Shown: piece by piece, positions 45,292 to 53,648 of the stretch | How the letters are laid out: each line of letters starts with the position of its first letter | Numbering within the stretch: the stretch's first letter is position 1 | Position numbers and translations under genes: made by a program | DNA from: GWF2-38-69 sp965228125 | GTDB lineage: Bacteria; Verrucomicrobiota; Lentisphaeria; Victivallales; GWF2-38-69 | Direction of reading: 5' to 3' | DNA length: 64,000 bases | Assembly (NCBI GenBank): GCA_965228125.1 | Contig: OZ245791.1 | Location: 1,550,001 to 1,614,000 of the forward strand | Notes under the pieces: model-generated | What the model saw: only the letters and a program-made list of their open reading frames with translations | Database searches by the model: none | Told to the model about the DNA's origin: nothing

Positions 45292-46556
45292 TTTTCATTA
45301 ATTGATATTTTAAGCTTGTGCTTGAAATAGTTATAAACTTTTGCCAAGCCGTTGGAATGCCCCTCAAATTTAAAAATATAATTCCCAAGTATCCACGAAT
45401 CATAGTCCTCTGGAGGCAGTTTGATCTCCATTCCGATATTAGCATTCAAATTCACTTCAATAATAACAGTTTCTTTTTTTAACTCTGATGCATCAATATT
45501 TTTAAGAACCCCATTTTTTTCGGCAAAAATTCTTAAAGCCGTTAACTTTTCTATCTTCCTATAATCGGCCGGATCAATTTTTTCCCCTGAAGCAAGATTG
45601 ATATTCATCTCAAGAATGTTTTGCTTTGATGCACAAAGCAAAAGCAAAGGCAGGCAGTCCCCACCAGGCCTTGGCGCTATTTCTATTAAAAATATTTGGC
45701 CTTCTTTTACTATGAAATCAAGCATGCATATAGTTCCATTAATACCTATGGATTCGGCAGCTTTAGTTATAGTTTTAACTAGGTTGTCATGTGATATTTT
45801 TGGTATTTTATCAATTAACCTATATCCTGCAATAATTCCGAACGGCAGTGATTTTAACTTTATTTTCTCGGTTAATCTTATTATTCTTGAGGAACCGTTT
45901 TCAATAACAAAGTCACAGCTATATTCGGTTCCTTCAATAAACTCTTCCGCCAAAATTGAATGCCTGTTTAAAATTGATTCCGAATTATATAGCCGGTTAC
46001 CCTTCTTAGATTTCAAGCCGGTTTTTATTTTAGAAAAACTCTCTCTGACTTCTGAGGAAGTTTCGCACATGAAAACGAGTTCGCTTCCTGCTCCTGAAAG
46101 CGGTTTTAGAACGCATATAGCTTCAATTTTTTTGTAAAAATCTTCAGCTTCTTTTAACGAGCTAAGAAGAGCGTATTTGGGTATATTAAGCCCTGACAAT
46201 TCCCAAGCTCTTTTTGATGCGAACTTATCTCTTGATTTGATTATCGCCTCTGAGGACTGGAAGAATAGATTGAATTTCTGCGCAATTGTTGAGGCAAGTT
46301 CCATAGATTCGCAATCAAAAGAAGCAATGCCGCAAGTTTTTATTGAAAATCTCTTAAGATGCTGCTCCAGAGCTTGAAGCGATCCTTTAAAATCAGATAA
46401 ATCCCAGCAGACTTCAGCATCCGGGTCAGGAGTTGCTTCACGGGCAAGTTTTCTGAGCAATAAGTCAGTAAGAAAAAAAACTTTCTTTCCGCATATATTT
46501 TCTATCCATTGAACATAATCTGGAGTAGTACCAACAATTAGTACCCTAGCATCCAT
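45288..46556 (-). CDS. ATP-grasp carboxylate-amine ligase
   Basis: A 422-residue ATP-grasp enzyme. A Rossmann-like N-terminal part (VLIVGTTPDYVQWIENI) precedes the ATP-grasp core: KRAWELSGLNIPKYALLSS, CVLKPLSGAGSELVFMC (ATP-binding Lys), AEEFIEGTEYSCDFVIENG, and the metal-binding FLIEIAPRPGGDCLPLL (Glu...Asn-equivalent, here IAPRPGG). Such enzymes join a carboxylate to an amine through an acyl phosphate, for instance in dipeptide and amino-acid ligation. It overlaps the upstream GNAT gene by 11 bases, so the pair probably works in one pathway. Product unknown. Confidence 0.85.
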   Translation of the reverse strand: MDARVLIVGTTPDYVQWIENICGKKVFFLTDLLLRKLAREATPDPDAEVCWDLSDFKGSLQALEQHLKRFSIKTCGIASFDCESMELASTIAQKFNLFFQSSEAIIKSRDKFASKRAWELSGLNIPKYALLSSLKEAEDFYKKIEAICVLKPLSGAGSELVFMCETSSEVRESFSKIKTGLKSKKGNRLYNSESILNRHSILAEEFIEGTEYSCDFVIENGSSRIIRLTEKIKLKSLPFGIIAGYRLIDKIPKISHDNLVKTITKAAESIGINGTICMLDFIVKEGQIFLIEIAPRPGGDCLPLLLLCASKQNILEMNINLASGEKIDPADYRKIEKLTALRIFAEKNGVLKNIDASELKKETVIIEVNLNANIGMEIKLPPEDYDSWILGNYIFKFEGHSNGLAKVYNYFKHKLKISINEN

Positions 46557-47511
46557 ATGTGCCAGTATTTTCTTTGACAGTTGGAATAACAGCTTCCTGA
46601 GAGGAGGTTAGTTTTATCTCATATAGAGGTTTTGATGTGAGGTGAAACCTTTCTTTCCAGCCGAAATCACCGCATAGAAAATCTATTTTGTCAAAATTGT
46701 TTTCGCATGCCCATTTAATGTGATGGAAATTAATAAACTTTGCTATTCCCTGGAATTCAGGGTTAGTGCCACCTGCAAGGACGACATATTCATTACCGTA
46801 AATAGTCCCAATATCTACTGCTGCTATTTTTTCGCCTATAACCACAGTGGTAAGTCTAAGCATTTTATTATCCCAGAGCCATTTAATAAGCTTTTCAAAG
46901 GATGAAAAAAACCGTTTGTCGTTAAAATACGACTGTTCGCCGAAAGCGGCTAAATTCATTTGAAAAAGCGACTCCAAGTCTTTAAGGTCGTTATGTCTGA
47001 TAATTGCGCCAAAATCACTAAACTTGGCAAGTTCTTTTGAAAGATTTTTGCGAGACTTGTTCGAAAATTTTTGCATATATTCATCAAATGAATAATTAAA
47101 TTCTCCCGGATAAAGATGGTAGTTTGTTTCATCTACGGTAAGAGAATCATTGAAATATAGGCTGTTAGCGCACAAATAACGCATATGAACAGGACCTGGC
47201 GTGTTGTCTAAAAGAATCTGAAACACATTGTTGTCATTGGCATACACCTTATTCTGTTCGAGCCATGTTTTGCCATGCCAAGACTCACCGGGGAAAAAAG
47301 AGTAGAACTTGGATTCTTCCATCCAGCTCAAAGGAAGAACTCCCTGGACTTCGCCGTTATTTTCTAATACAATGAAATTGTTTTTCCGGTCAAATGACTC
47401 TGCAAAACACTTTCTTACCTCCCATAAGTCGAAAATGCTCGATGCGTCCCAGTATTTTTTCCAAATACACGCACACTCTTCAATGTCTTCTACCGTTTTC
47501 AATGTGTACAT
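46546..47511 (-). CDS. GNAT/FemAB-like acyltransferase
   Basis: A 321-residue GNAT-fold protein of the BioF2/FemAB-related type. The N-terminal half (YTLKTVEDIEECACIWKKYW, then NNFIVLENNGEVQGVLPL) and the C-terminal transferase half (RKNLSKELAKF, TTVVIGEKIAAVDIGTIYGNEYVVLAGGTNPEFQGIAKFINFHHIKWACENNFDKIDFLCGDFGWK) show the double-GNAT pattern and the conserved end segment of these proteins. They transfer acyl or aminoacyl groups, for example to polysaccharide or peptidoglycan. It heads a two-gene operon with the ATP-grasp ligase. No signal peptide is seen. Confidence 0.75.
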   Translation of the reverse strand: MYTLKTVEDIEECACIWKKYWDASSIFDLWEVRKCFAESFDRKNNFIVLENNGEVQGVLPLSWMEESKFYSFFPGESWHGKTWLEQNKVYANDNNVFQILLDNTPGPVHMRYLCANSLYFNDSLTVDETNYHLYPGEFNYSFDEYMQKFSNKSRKNLSKELAKFSDFGAIIRHNDLKDLESLFQMNLAAFGEQSYFNDKRFFSSFEKLIKWLWDNKMLRLTTVVIGEKIAAVDIGTIYGNEYVVLAGGTNPEFQGIAKFINFHHIKWACENNFDKIDFLCGDFGWKERFHLTSKPLYEIKLTSSQEAVIPTVKENTGTYGC

Positions 47512-47900
47512 CTTAAAATAAAGCTCTCCTTATATAGTTGTAAGCTTTTACCAGTTTTCATATATCTTGTTCCTATTGAATCCCAGTGAGCAATTTTTAT
47601 GCCACTGATTCTTTTAAAGCGTGTTAAACTATCTATAGCACTCAAATTAACAAACAAAATACTTAAAATATTTTTGTTTTTTTATGTCACGTGTTCAGAT
47701 TCAAAAAGAATGAAGAAATAAAGGTAATTATTTACCGTATAAATATTTTGTGTTTGGTAATTTTTATCTAAAAAAACTCAAAAAACTTGTCATAATTCGC
47801 AATTTAGGTAAAATATTACTTATGCATGTGTGAATAATATGTATTTTTTTACCTAAAAATATGTATTGATATACAAATCAACAGCGTAAAGGTAAATAGT
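47512..47900 (+). promoter_or_regulatory. 389-base control region before the sigma-54 activator gene
   Basis: No gene is visible. A perfect 10-bp inverted pair, TTTAGGTAAA (47803-47812) and TTTACCTAAA (47848-47857), is separated by 35 bases. GGTAATTATTTACC at 47723-47736 is a tighter dyad on the same GGTAA core, which recurs singly at about 47756 and 47892. AATATGTATT repeats at 47836 and 47858, 22 bases apart. These look like regulator-binding sites, perhaps for autoregulation of the activator downstream. No clear -24/-12 promoter was found. Confidence 0.4.
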
Positions 47901-49313
47901 ATGAAAATACGGCTTCTTTTAGCAATCAAAGATAAAAAACTAGAAAAATATTTGGAAGACTATTTTTCTCTGCCTGATACGGAAGTGAAGTGCTTTGGAC
48001 AGTTAAAGTCCCCGTGGCAAAAATTAGTAAGGAGTTGCGGAGACGTTATTGTAATAAGTGAAGAAATCATTCCACTGTCTATTGAATCCAATATTTCATT
48101 ATTAAATACATTGCCTGAAACGCCTACAACAATTCTTCTTCACAATAGAGATTCCTCGGAAGAGCATGCGAAACTCTTAGCATCAGGGGCTGATGCTGTT
48201 ATTTTTACTGGTATACAGGATATAAGTATAGCAGAAGCCATTTATGCTTCTGTTGATTCCAGAAGAAAATTTTATTCTCAAACTCGCATCGACTATAAAC
48301 TCAAAACATCGCCAAAACTTACGGATTTTAATTCTAACAATCAGAAAATGCGTATGTTTATGGATGAGGTTCAGCAAATTATTCCAAACAATACCCCCTT
48401 GCTGATTCTTGGAGAAACAGGAGTTGGGAAGGAGCATCTTGCTAAAGTCATACATTCCGAAAGTCCTCGTTCGAAAGGGCCTTTTATCCCTGTGAATATC
48501 GCAGGTTTGCCTGAACAACTGCTTGAAAGCGAACTTTTCGGACATGAACAAGGGGCTTTCACAGGTGCTATAAGATCCAGGAGAGGCGCTTTTGAACTAG
48601 CTCACAATGGTACAATTTTTCTTGATGAAATTGGAGAGATGCCTTTACATCTTCAGGCTAAACTCTTGCGTGTATTGCAAGATTATGAATTGCGGCCCGT
48701 TGGCAGTGAGAAGTCCATATGGATTGATGTAAGAGTAATTGCTGCCACAAATAGAAATATCGAGGAAGAAGTAAACAGAGGTACGTTTAGAAAAGACTTA
48801 TTTTACAGACTAAATGTAGTTACGTTAACTGTTCCGCCTCTTAGGGAAAGGCCCGAAGATATCCCGCAGATAGCAAAAAATTTTGTCGACCTTTACAAGA
48901 GAAAATATGCGAAAAATGTTACTTCTATCGCAGAAAGCACCATGAAAGCGTTATGTTCATATGATTGGCCCGGAAATATAAGAGAGCTCATGAATGTCAT
49001 GGAAAGGTCAGTAATTCTGGCAAAAGGCTCAGCAATTACTCTAGACCAGCTTCCGAGAAATTTTAGTGATAGTGCCGTTTCTTCAAATACCGCTTTCATT
49101 GATAAACTTGCTGCCCCCATGGCTTGGGAAAATAAAACGCTTCCAGAAATTACAAGCGAGACTATAAACAATATAGAAAAGCTCTATTTACAAATGGCTT
49201 TGACAAAAACCAAAGGCAAAGTCGGCGAAGCGGCAAAGATTGCCGGAATTCATCCGCGCGGATTTTTTGGCAAAATGAAAAATTTTGGCATAAAAAAGGA
49301 AGACTTCAAATAA
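47901..49313 (+). CDS. Sigma-54-dependent activator with degenerate receiver domain
   Basis: A 470-residue NtrC-class enhancer-binding protein. The N-terminal 120 residues follow a response-regulator fold, but the phosphoacceptor position reads DVIVISEEI, with no Asp, so it is likely not phosphorylated. The AAA+ domain is complete: LGETGVGKEHLAK (Walker A), ELFGHEQGAFTGA (sigma-54 contact loop GAFTGA), GTIFLDEIGEMP (Walker B), VRVIAATNRN, and FRKDLFYRLNVVTL. The Fis-type helix-turn-helix is KGKVGEAAKIAGIHPRGFFGKMKNFG. It would open sigma-54 promoters such as the candidate at 1776; no sensor kinase gene is adjacent. Signal unknown. Confidence 0.93.
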   Translation: MKIRLLLAIKDKKLEKYLEDYFSLPDTEVKCFGQLKSPWQKLVRSCGDVIVISEEIIPLSIESNISLLNTLPETPTTILLHNRDSSEEHAKLLASGADAVIFTGIQDISIAEAIYASVDSRRKFYSQTRIDYKLKTSPKLTDFNSNNQKMRMFMDEVQQIIPNNTPLLILGETGVGKEHLAKVIHSESPRSKGPFIPVNIAGLPEQLLESELFGHEQGAFTGAIRSRRGAFELAHNGTIFLDEIGEMPLHLQAKLLRVLQDYELRPVGSEKSIWIDVRVIAATNRNIEEEVNRGTFRKDLFYRLNVVTLTVPPLRERPEDIPQIAKNFVDLYKRKYAKNVTSIAESTMKALCSYDWPGNIRELMNVMERSVILAKGSAITLDQLPRNFSDSAVSSNTAFIDKLAAPMAWENKTLPEITSETINNIEKLYLQMALTKTKGKVGEAAKIAGIHPRGFFGKMKNFGIKKEDFK

Positions 49314-49337
49314 ATGAATGGAACTGGATTTCTTATG

Positions 49338-49391
49338 TCGAGAAATATCAGGCGCAGCAAACGACTAAAATTATCGTGGAACATTTCTCGA
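49338..49391 (+). repeat. 9-bp inverted repeat after the activator gene
   Basis: TCGAGAAAT (49338-49346) and ATTTCTCGA (49383-49391) are perfect inverted copies, with a 36-base spacer holding a second small dyad (ACGA/TCGT). It lies 24 bases past the stop of the activator gene and could fold into a transcript-end structure, though no T-run follows. Confidence 0.35.
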
Positions 49392-49506
49392 AATTATTTT
49401 GATTGTGTTAGATTTCCAAAGACGAAACATTTGGCTCTGTTTTCAGTGATTCTTTCTGCTAAACTATTAGCAACTAAATAAATAACATTCTTATTCTTTG
49501 GTTGTT

Positions 49507-51744
49507 ATGGATTATTTTTATCTTTTCTTAGTAGCTATTCTCTTCTTATTGGCTATTTCTGATCTGGTTGTAGGAGTTGGAAATGATGCCGTAAATTTTC
49601 TTAATTCTGCAATCGGCTCAAAAGCAGCATCGTTCAAAGTAATCATGTCCGTTGCTATTATAGGTGTATTAATAGGCGCTACGTTTTCCGGCGGAATGAT
49701 GGAAATTGCGAGAAAGGGTATTTTTTATCCTGACAAATTTCTGTTCTCAGAGGTAATGGTCATTTTCCTTGCAGTTATGTTTGCCGATGTCATTCTTCTC
49801 GACTTTTTCAATACAGCGGGGCTTCCGACTTCTACAACTGTATCGATTGTTTTTGAATTATTGGGTTCGGCAGTTGCAGTAGCTTTATTTAAGACAATTT
49901 CTCTTGGTGTAAACTTAAGTGATGTCTCTCAATATATAAATTCATCCAAAGCTCTCGGAATTATTTCTGGAATACTCTTATCTGTGGTCATAGCCTTTGC
50001 AAGCGGAGCTATTGTTCAATATTTCGTGCGTATGATTTTTACGTTCAATTGGGAAAAATATTACAAATATTTTGCATCTTTATGGGGTGGGGTTTCAATT
50101 TCTGCAATCACATACTTTCTCCTTATAAAGGGTGCAAAAGGAGCCTCCTTTATGACTCCGCAAATGGCTGATTTTTTAAGCCAAAACACTCTTATGATTA
50201 TCGGATTGAGCTTTTTGGTATGGACGGTTCTCCTTCAGCTTCTTAGTTCTTTGTTCAAAATAAATATTTTAAAAGTAATTGTTCTTTTTGGGACATTTTC
50301 TCTGGCTATGGCATTTGCCGGAAATGATTTGGTCAATTTCATCGGGGTACCTATTGCCGGATATGAAGCGTTTAAGGTTTTACTTGCGCAAACTATGCCT
50401 CAGCCTGATCATTTACTCATGGGCGCATTAAACCAGAGCCTAAAAACACCAACAGCTTTCCTTTTAGTTGCTGGAATTATAATGTCTCTTACTCTATGCT
50501 TTTCCAAAAAAGCGCGTTCTGTAGTTAAAACTTCAGTTGATCTATGCAGGCAGAGCGAAGGAGATGAGAAATTTGCTTCTAATGCTATTTCCCGTTCAAT
50601 TGTCAGAGCTTCCATTAAAGTTGCCAATACATGCAGGTTTATAGTTCCCGCAAGGCTTCAGGTTAGCATAAACAGGCGTTTCAAGCAGGAAGGAAACAAA
50701 GACAAAAAGATCAAAGAAAAAGACAAACCCGCATTCGACATGGTAAGAGCCTCAGTAAATTTAGTTATTGCGAGCGCTTTGATCGCAATGGGAACCTCAT
50801 TAAAACTGCCTCTGTCTACTACATATGTTACTTTTATGGTCGCAATGGGGACATCCCTTTCAGACAGAGCGTGGGGTCGGGAAAGCGCAGTATTTAGAAT
50901 TTCAGGGGTAATTACAGTTATAGGCGGGTGGTTTTTTACAGGGCTTCTTGCCTTTTCAATGGCATTTATTATTGCGATGATACTTTATTTCGGCGGAGTG
51001 CTAGCGGTGCTTGGCATGATTCTTATTGCCATAGTCTTCATTTCCAAGACATATGCAATTCATGCTAAAAAAGAGAAAAAAAACGAGGAAGCAGTTAACG
51101 AACTGGATACAATGACAAAATCAAGCCAAGTTAAAAAGTGCAATACGAAAGCAGTAAAATTCCTCGATGAGATACCCGTTGTCATAAATAAATCAATTTT
51201 TTTTCTTATTTATGAAAAACATAACAAACTGAAAAATGCTATGTCTGATGTCAAAGATATAGCCAAAGACATAAAAGAACTGCGGAATAAATCTCCTTAT
51301 GTAATTAAAAAATTCGAAGATGAGTATATATCAGGGCATTACTACATTCAGGTTCTTGATTATATGAAAGAAATGGTTGATAGTGTAGGCAGTATTCAGC
51401 AGTACATTCATACTTACATCGGAAACAATCATCCTTCGGTGAATCATGAACAGTGGAACGATTTAAAAATGCTTCGTAAAGATGTTTGTGAATTTTTTTC
51501 AAAACAAGTTAAGTTTTTGAACAAAAAAGACTACAGTAAATTTTCAGGAATAGAGAAAGCGGGAGAAGACCTCTTTGAAAAAATTGAAAAAATGACCATG
51601 CGCCAAATCAAAATGGTAAAAAAAGATCAGATAAGCCCGCGCAACAGCCTTCTGATAACCAATCTTCTTCACGAAATGAAAAATATGGTAAGCTATTCAT
51701 TAAAATTTGCCAAAGCCTTAGTGAAATTCAACACTGCGCTATAA
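49507..51744 (+). CDS. PiT-family phosphate transporter with PhoU-like C-terminal domain
   Basis: A roughly 745-residue inorganic phosphate transporter, much longer than the 329-residue PiT protein at 19765. The signature near the N-terminus is GVGNDAVNFLNSAIGSKAAS; a second repeat follows (MAFAGNDLVNFIGVPIAGYEA), plus GLPTSTTVSIVFELLGS and LKLPLSTTYVTFMVAMGTSLSDRAWGRES, and there are about twelve membrane helices. The last 200 residues (from about KSSQVKKCNTKAV) are soluble, helical and charged, resembling a fused PhoU/DUF47-type regulator. The frame opens at TTG 49498, but the ATG at 49507 is the likelier start. This layout is known in Bacteroidetes-type PiT proteins. Confidence 0.88.
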   Translation: MDYFYLFLVAILFLLAISDLVVGVGNDAVNFLNSAIGSKAASFKVIMSVAIIGVLIGATFSGGMMEIARKGIFYPDKFLFSEVMVIFLAVMFADVILLDFFNTAGLPTSTTVSIVFELLGSAVAVALFKTISLGVNLSDVSQYINSSKALGIISGILLSVVIAFASGAIVQYFVRMIFTFNWEKYYKYFASLWGGVSISAITYFLLIKGAKGASFMTPQMADFLSQNTLMIIGLSFLVWTVLLQLLSSLFKINILKVIVLFGTFSLAMAFAGNDLVNFIGVPIAGYEAFKVLLAQTMPQPDHLLMGALNQSLKTPTAFLLVAGIIMSLTLCFSKKARSVVKTSVDLCRQSEGDEKFASNAISRSIVRASIKVANTCRFIVPARLQVSINRRFKQEGNKDKKIKEKDKPAFDMVRASVNLVIASALIAMGTSLKLPLSTTYVTFMVAMGTSLSDRAWGRESAVFRISGVITVIGGWFFTGLLAFSMAFIIAMILYFGGVLAVLGMILIAIVFISKTYAIHAKKEKKNEEAVNELDTMTKSSQVKKCNTKAVKFLDEIPVVINKSIFFLIYEKHNKLKNAMSDVKDIAKDIKELRNKSPYVIKKFEDEYISGHYYIQVLDYMKEMVDSVGSIQQYIHTYIGNNHPSVNHEQWNDLKMLRKDVCEFFSKQVKFLNKKDYSKFSGIEKAGEDLFEKIEKMTMRQIKMVKKDQISPRNSLLITNLLHEMKNMVSYSLKFAKALVKFNTAL

Positions 51745-51765
51745 GCATATATGTAATTTTACTTG

Positions 51766-53643
51766 ATGGAAAATTCAGACATACTTTTGATAACGCCTCC
51801 ATTTTCCCAGCTTAACACTCCTTATCCTGCTACTGTTTTTTTAAAAGGATTCTTAAACGAACATAAGTATAAGGTAAAACAGCTCGACCTAAGCATAGAA
51901 ACTATTCTGACAATATTTTCTAAAGAAGGATTGGATGAAATTTTTAACATAATTGCTTCCAAAAAAGATATGCTTCAGGCACATCATGCAAAGATGCTCA
52001 AATCACGGGAAAAGTATTGCTCCTTAATCGAGGGTGTAATTTCTTTTCTACAAGGGAACGATAGCTCATATGCAAAACTTATTTGTAATGGCGCATTGCC
52101 AAAAGGAGAACGATTTAAAGCGGCGGAGAGTTTAATTGGACTATTCAAAAAATCAGACATAATCACCAAAGCAAAATTTTTGGCCACGCTTTTTATTGAA
52201 GACTTAGGCGATCTTATCTCAGTTTGCATAGATAATAATTTTGGTTTTAGCAGGTATGCTGAACAAATAGGAATCAGTCCGCGCTTATTCAGCCTTGTTG
52301 AGCCTAAAATCAATAAAGAAACTTTTATTACAAAAATAATGTGCAGCCTTATTGAAAAGGCAGTTAGACAACATGAGCCGAAAACTATTGGCTTTACTAT
52401 TCCATTTCCTGGAAATCTTTTATCAGCTTTGATAATGTCTCGATACCTGAAAAAACATTACACTCAAATTCCAATAGTTATCGGTGGCGGATGGGTCAAC
52501 ACGGAATTACGGCAATTAACAAACCCAAAAATTTTTGATTATGTAGATTATATTTGCCTGGATTTTGGCGAAAGGCCGATTCTGCAGCTCTTACGTTTTC
52601 TTATTAATAATGAATCAAAACATAATCTTGTAAGAACTTACGCCAGAGAGAATGGTAAAATTGTTTTCATTAACAACAAGATGTTTCCTGACTTTGAACC
52701 CGAAAATACAGGAACTCCTGATTATTCCAATTTGCATCTGAACGAATATATTTCGTCAGTTGAAACAGCCAATCCTATGTCTGGACTTTGGACTGATGGA
52801 AGATGGAATAAACTGATGATAGCCCAGGGGTGTTATTGGCATAAATGCGCATTTTGTGACATATCTTTGGACTACATCTCCAAATATCACTCATTGCCTG
52901 CTCATATTCTTTGCGACCGAATCGAAGCAATAATAAAACAGACTTTTACTAACTGTTTTCATTTTACAGATGAAGCAGCGCCGCCCAATGCTCTAAAAGA
53001 GTTGGCGTTGGAGCTAATCAAAAGAAACATCAAGATTGTCTGGTGGACCAATATAAGGTTTGAATCTGCCTTCAACTATGAGCTTTGCAAGCTTTTGTCC
53101 AGATCCGGATGCATAGCTGTTTCCGGCGGTTTGGAAGTGCTGTCTGATAGATTACTTAAGCTGATGAACAAAGGAGTTACTATAGAGCAAGCAATACAAA
53201 CTGCTCATAATTTTAGTAGTTCGGGTATTATGGTACATGCTTATTTGATGTATGGATTTCCTACACAATCAGCGCAGGAAACCATCGATTCTTTAGAGAT
53301 AGTTCGCCAATTATTTAAGAGCAAACTAATCCATAGTGCTTACTGGCACCGTTTCGCAATGACTGTGCACAGTCCTATTGGAATGAATCCTAAAGGATAT
53401 GGGGTGGAAGCGATTAATTCTAATTGGGGTTCATTTGCAAATAATGGATTGCCTCACTTGGATAAAAAAGGATGTGAACATGACAGATTTGGCTTCGGGT
53501 TAAAAAAAGCGCTGTATAACTATCTTCACAAGTCTTGTTTGGATTCTCCGATAAAAGAGTGGTTTGCCTTTAAAGTCCCAAGGACTGCAATTCCTCCTGG
53601 CATGGTAGAAAAAATAATGAAAAATAACCGTCTATCAGGCTAG
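51766..53643 (+). CDS. B12-binding-type radical SAM protein with CX4CX2C cluster motif
   Basis: A 625-residue radical S-adenosylmethionine enzyme. The N-terminus (ILLITPPFSQLNTPYPATVFLKGFL) and the region before TIGFTIPFPGNLLSALIMSRYLKKHY, then IPIVIGGGWVNTE, look like a B12-binding domain fold. The iron-sulfur motif is GCYWHKCAFCD, a Cys-x4-Cys-x2-Cys rather than the usual Cys-x3-Cys-x2-Cys (checked in the DNA at 52847-52880). A barrel follows with FHFTDEAAPP and GSGGLEVL-like and MVHAYLMYGFPTQSAQET segments, the last like the family's GFPGET motif. Substrate unknown; many relatives do methylations or ring chemistry. The frame starts at TTG 51763, with ATG at 51766. Confidence 0.82.
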   Translation: MENSDILLITPPFSQLNTPYPATVFLKGFLNEHKYKVKQLDLSIETILTIFSKEGLDEIFNIIASKKDMLQAHHAKMLKSREKYCSLIEGVISFLQGNDSSYAKLICNGALPKGERFKAAESLIGLFKKSDIITKAKFLATLFIEDLGDLISVCIDNNFGFSRYAEQIGISPRLFSLVEPKINKETFITKIMCSLIEKAVRQHEPKTIGFTIPFPGNLLSALIMSRYLKKHYTQIPIVIGGGWVNTELRQLTNPKIFDYVDYICLDFGERPILQLLRFLINNESKHNLVRTYARENGKIVFINNKMFPDFEPENTGTPDYSNLHLNEYISSVETANPMSGLWTDGRWNKLMIAQGCYWHKCAFCDISLDYISKYHSLPAHILCDRIEAIIKQTFTNCFHFTDEAAPPNALKELALELIKRNIKIVWWTNIRFESAFNYELCKLLSRSGCIAVSGGLEVLSDRLLKLMNKGVTIEQAIQTAHNFSSSGIMVHAYLMYGFPTQSAQETIDSLEIVRQLFKSKLIHSAYWHRFAMTVHSPIGMNPKGYGVEAINSNWGSFANNGLPHLDKKGCEHDRFGFGLKKALYNYLHKSCLDSPIKEWFAFKVPRTAIPPGMVEKIMKNNRLSG

Positions 53644-53648
53644 AACAA

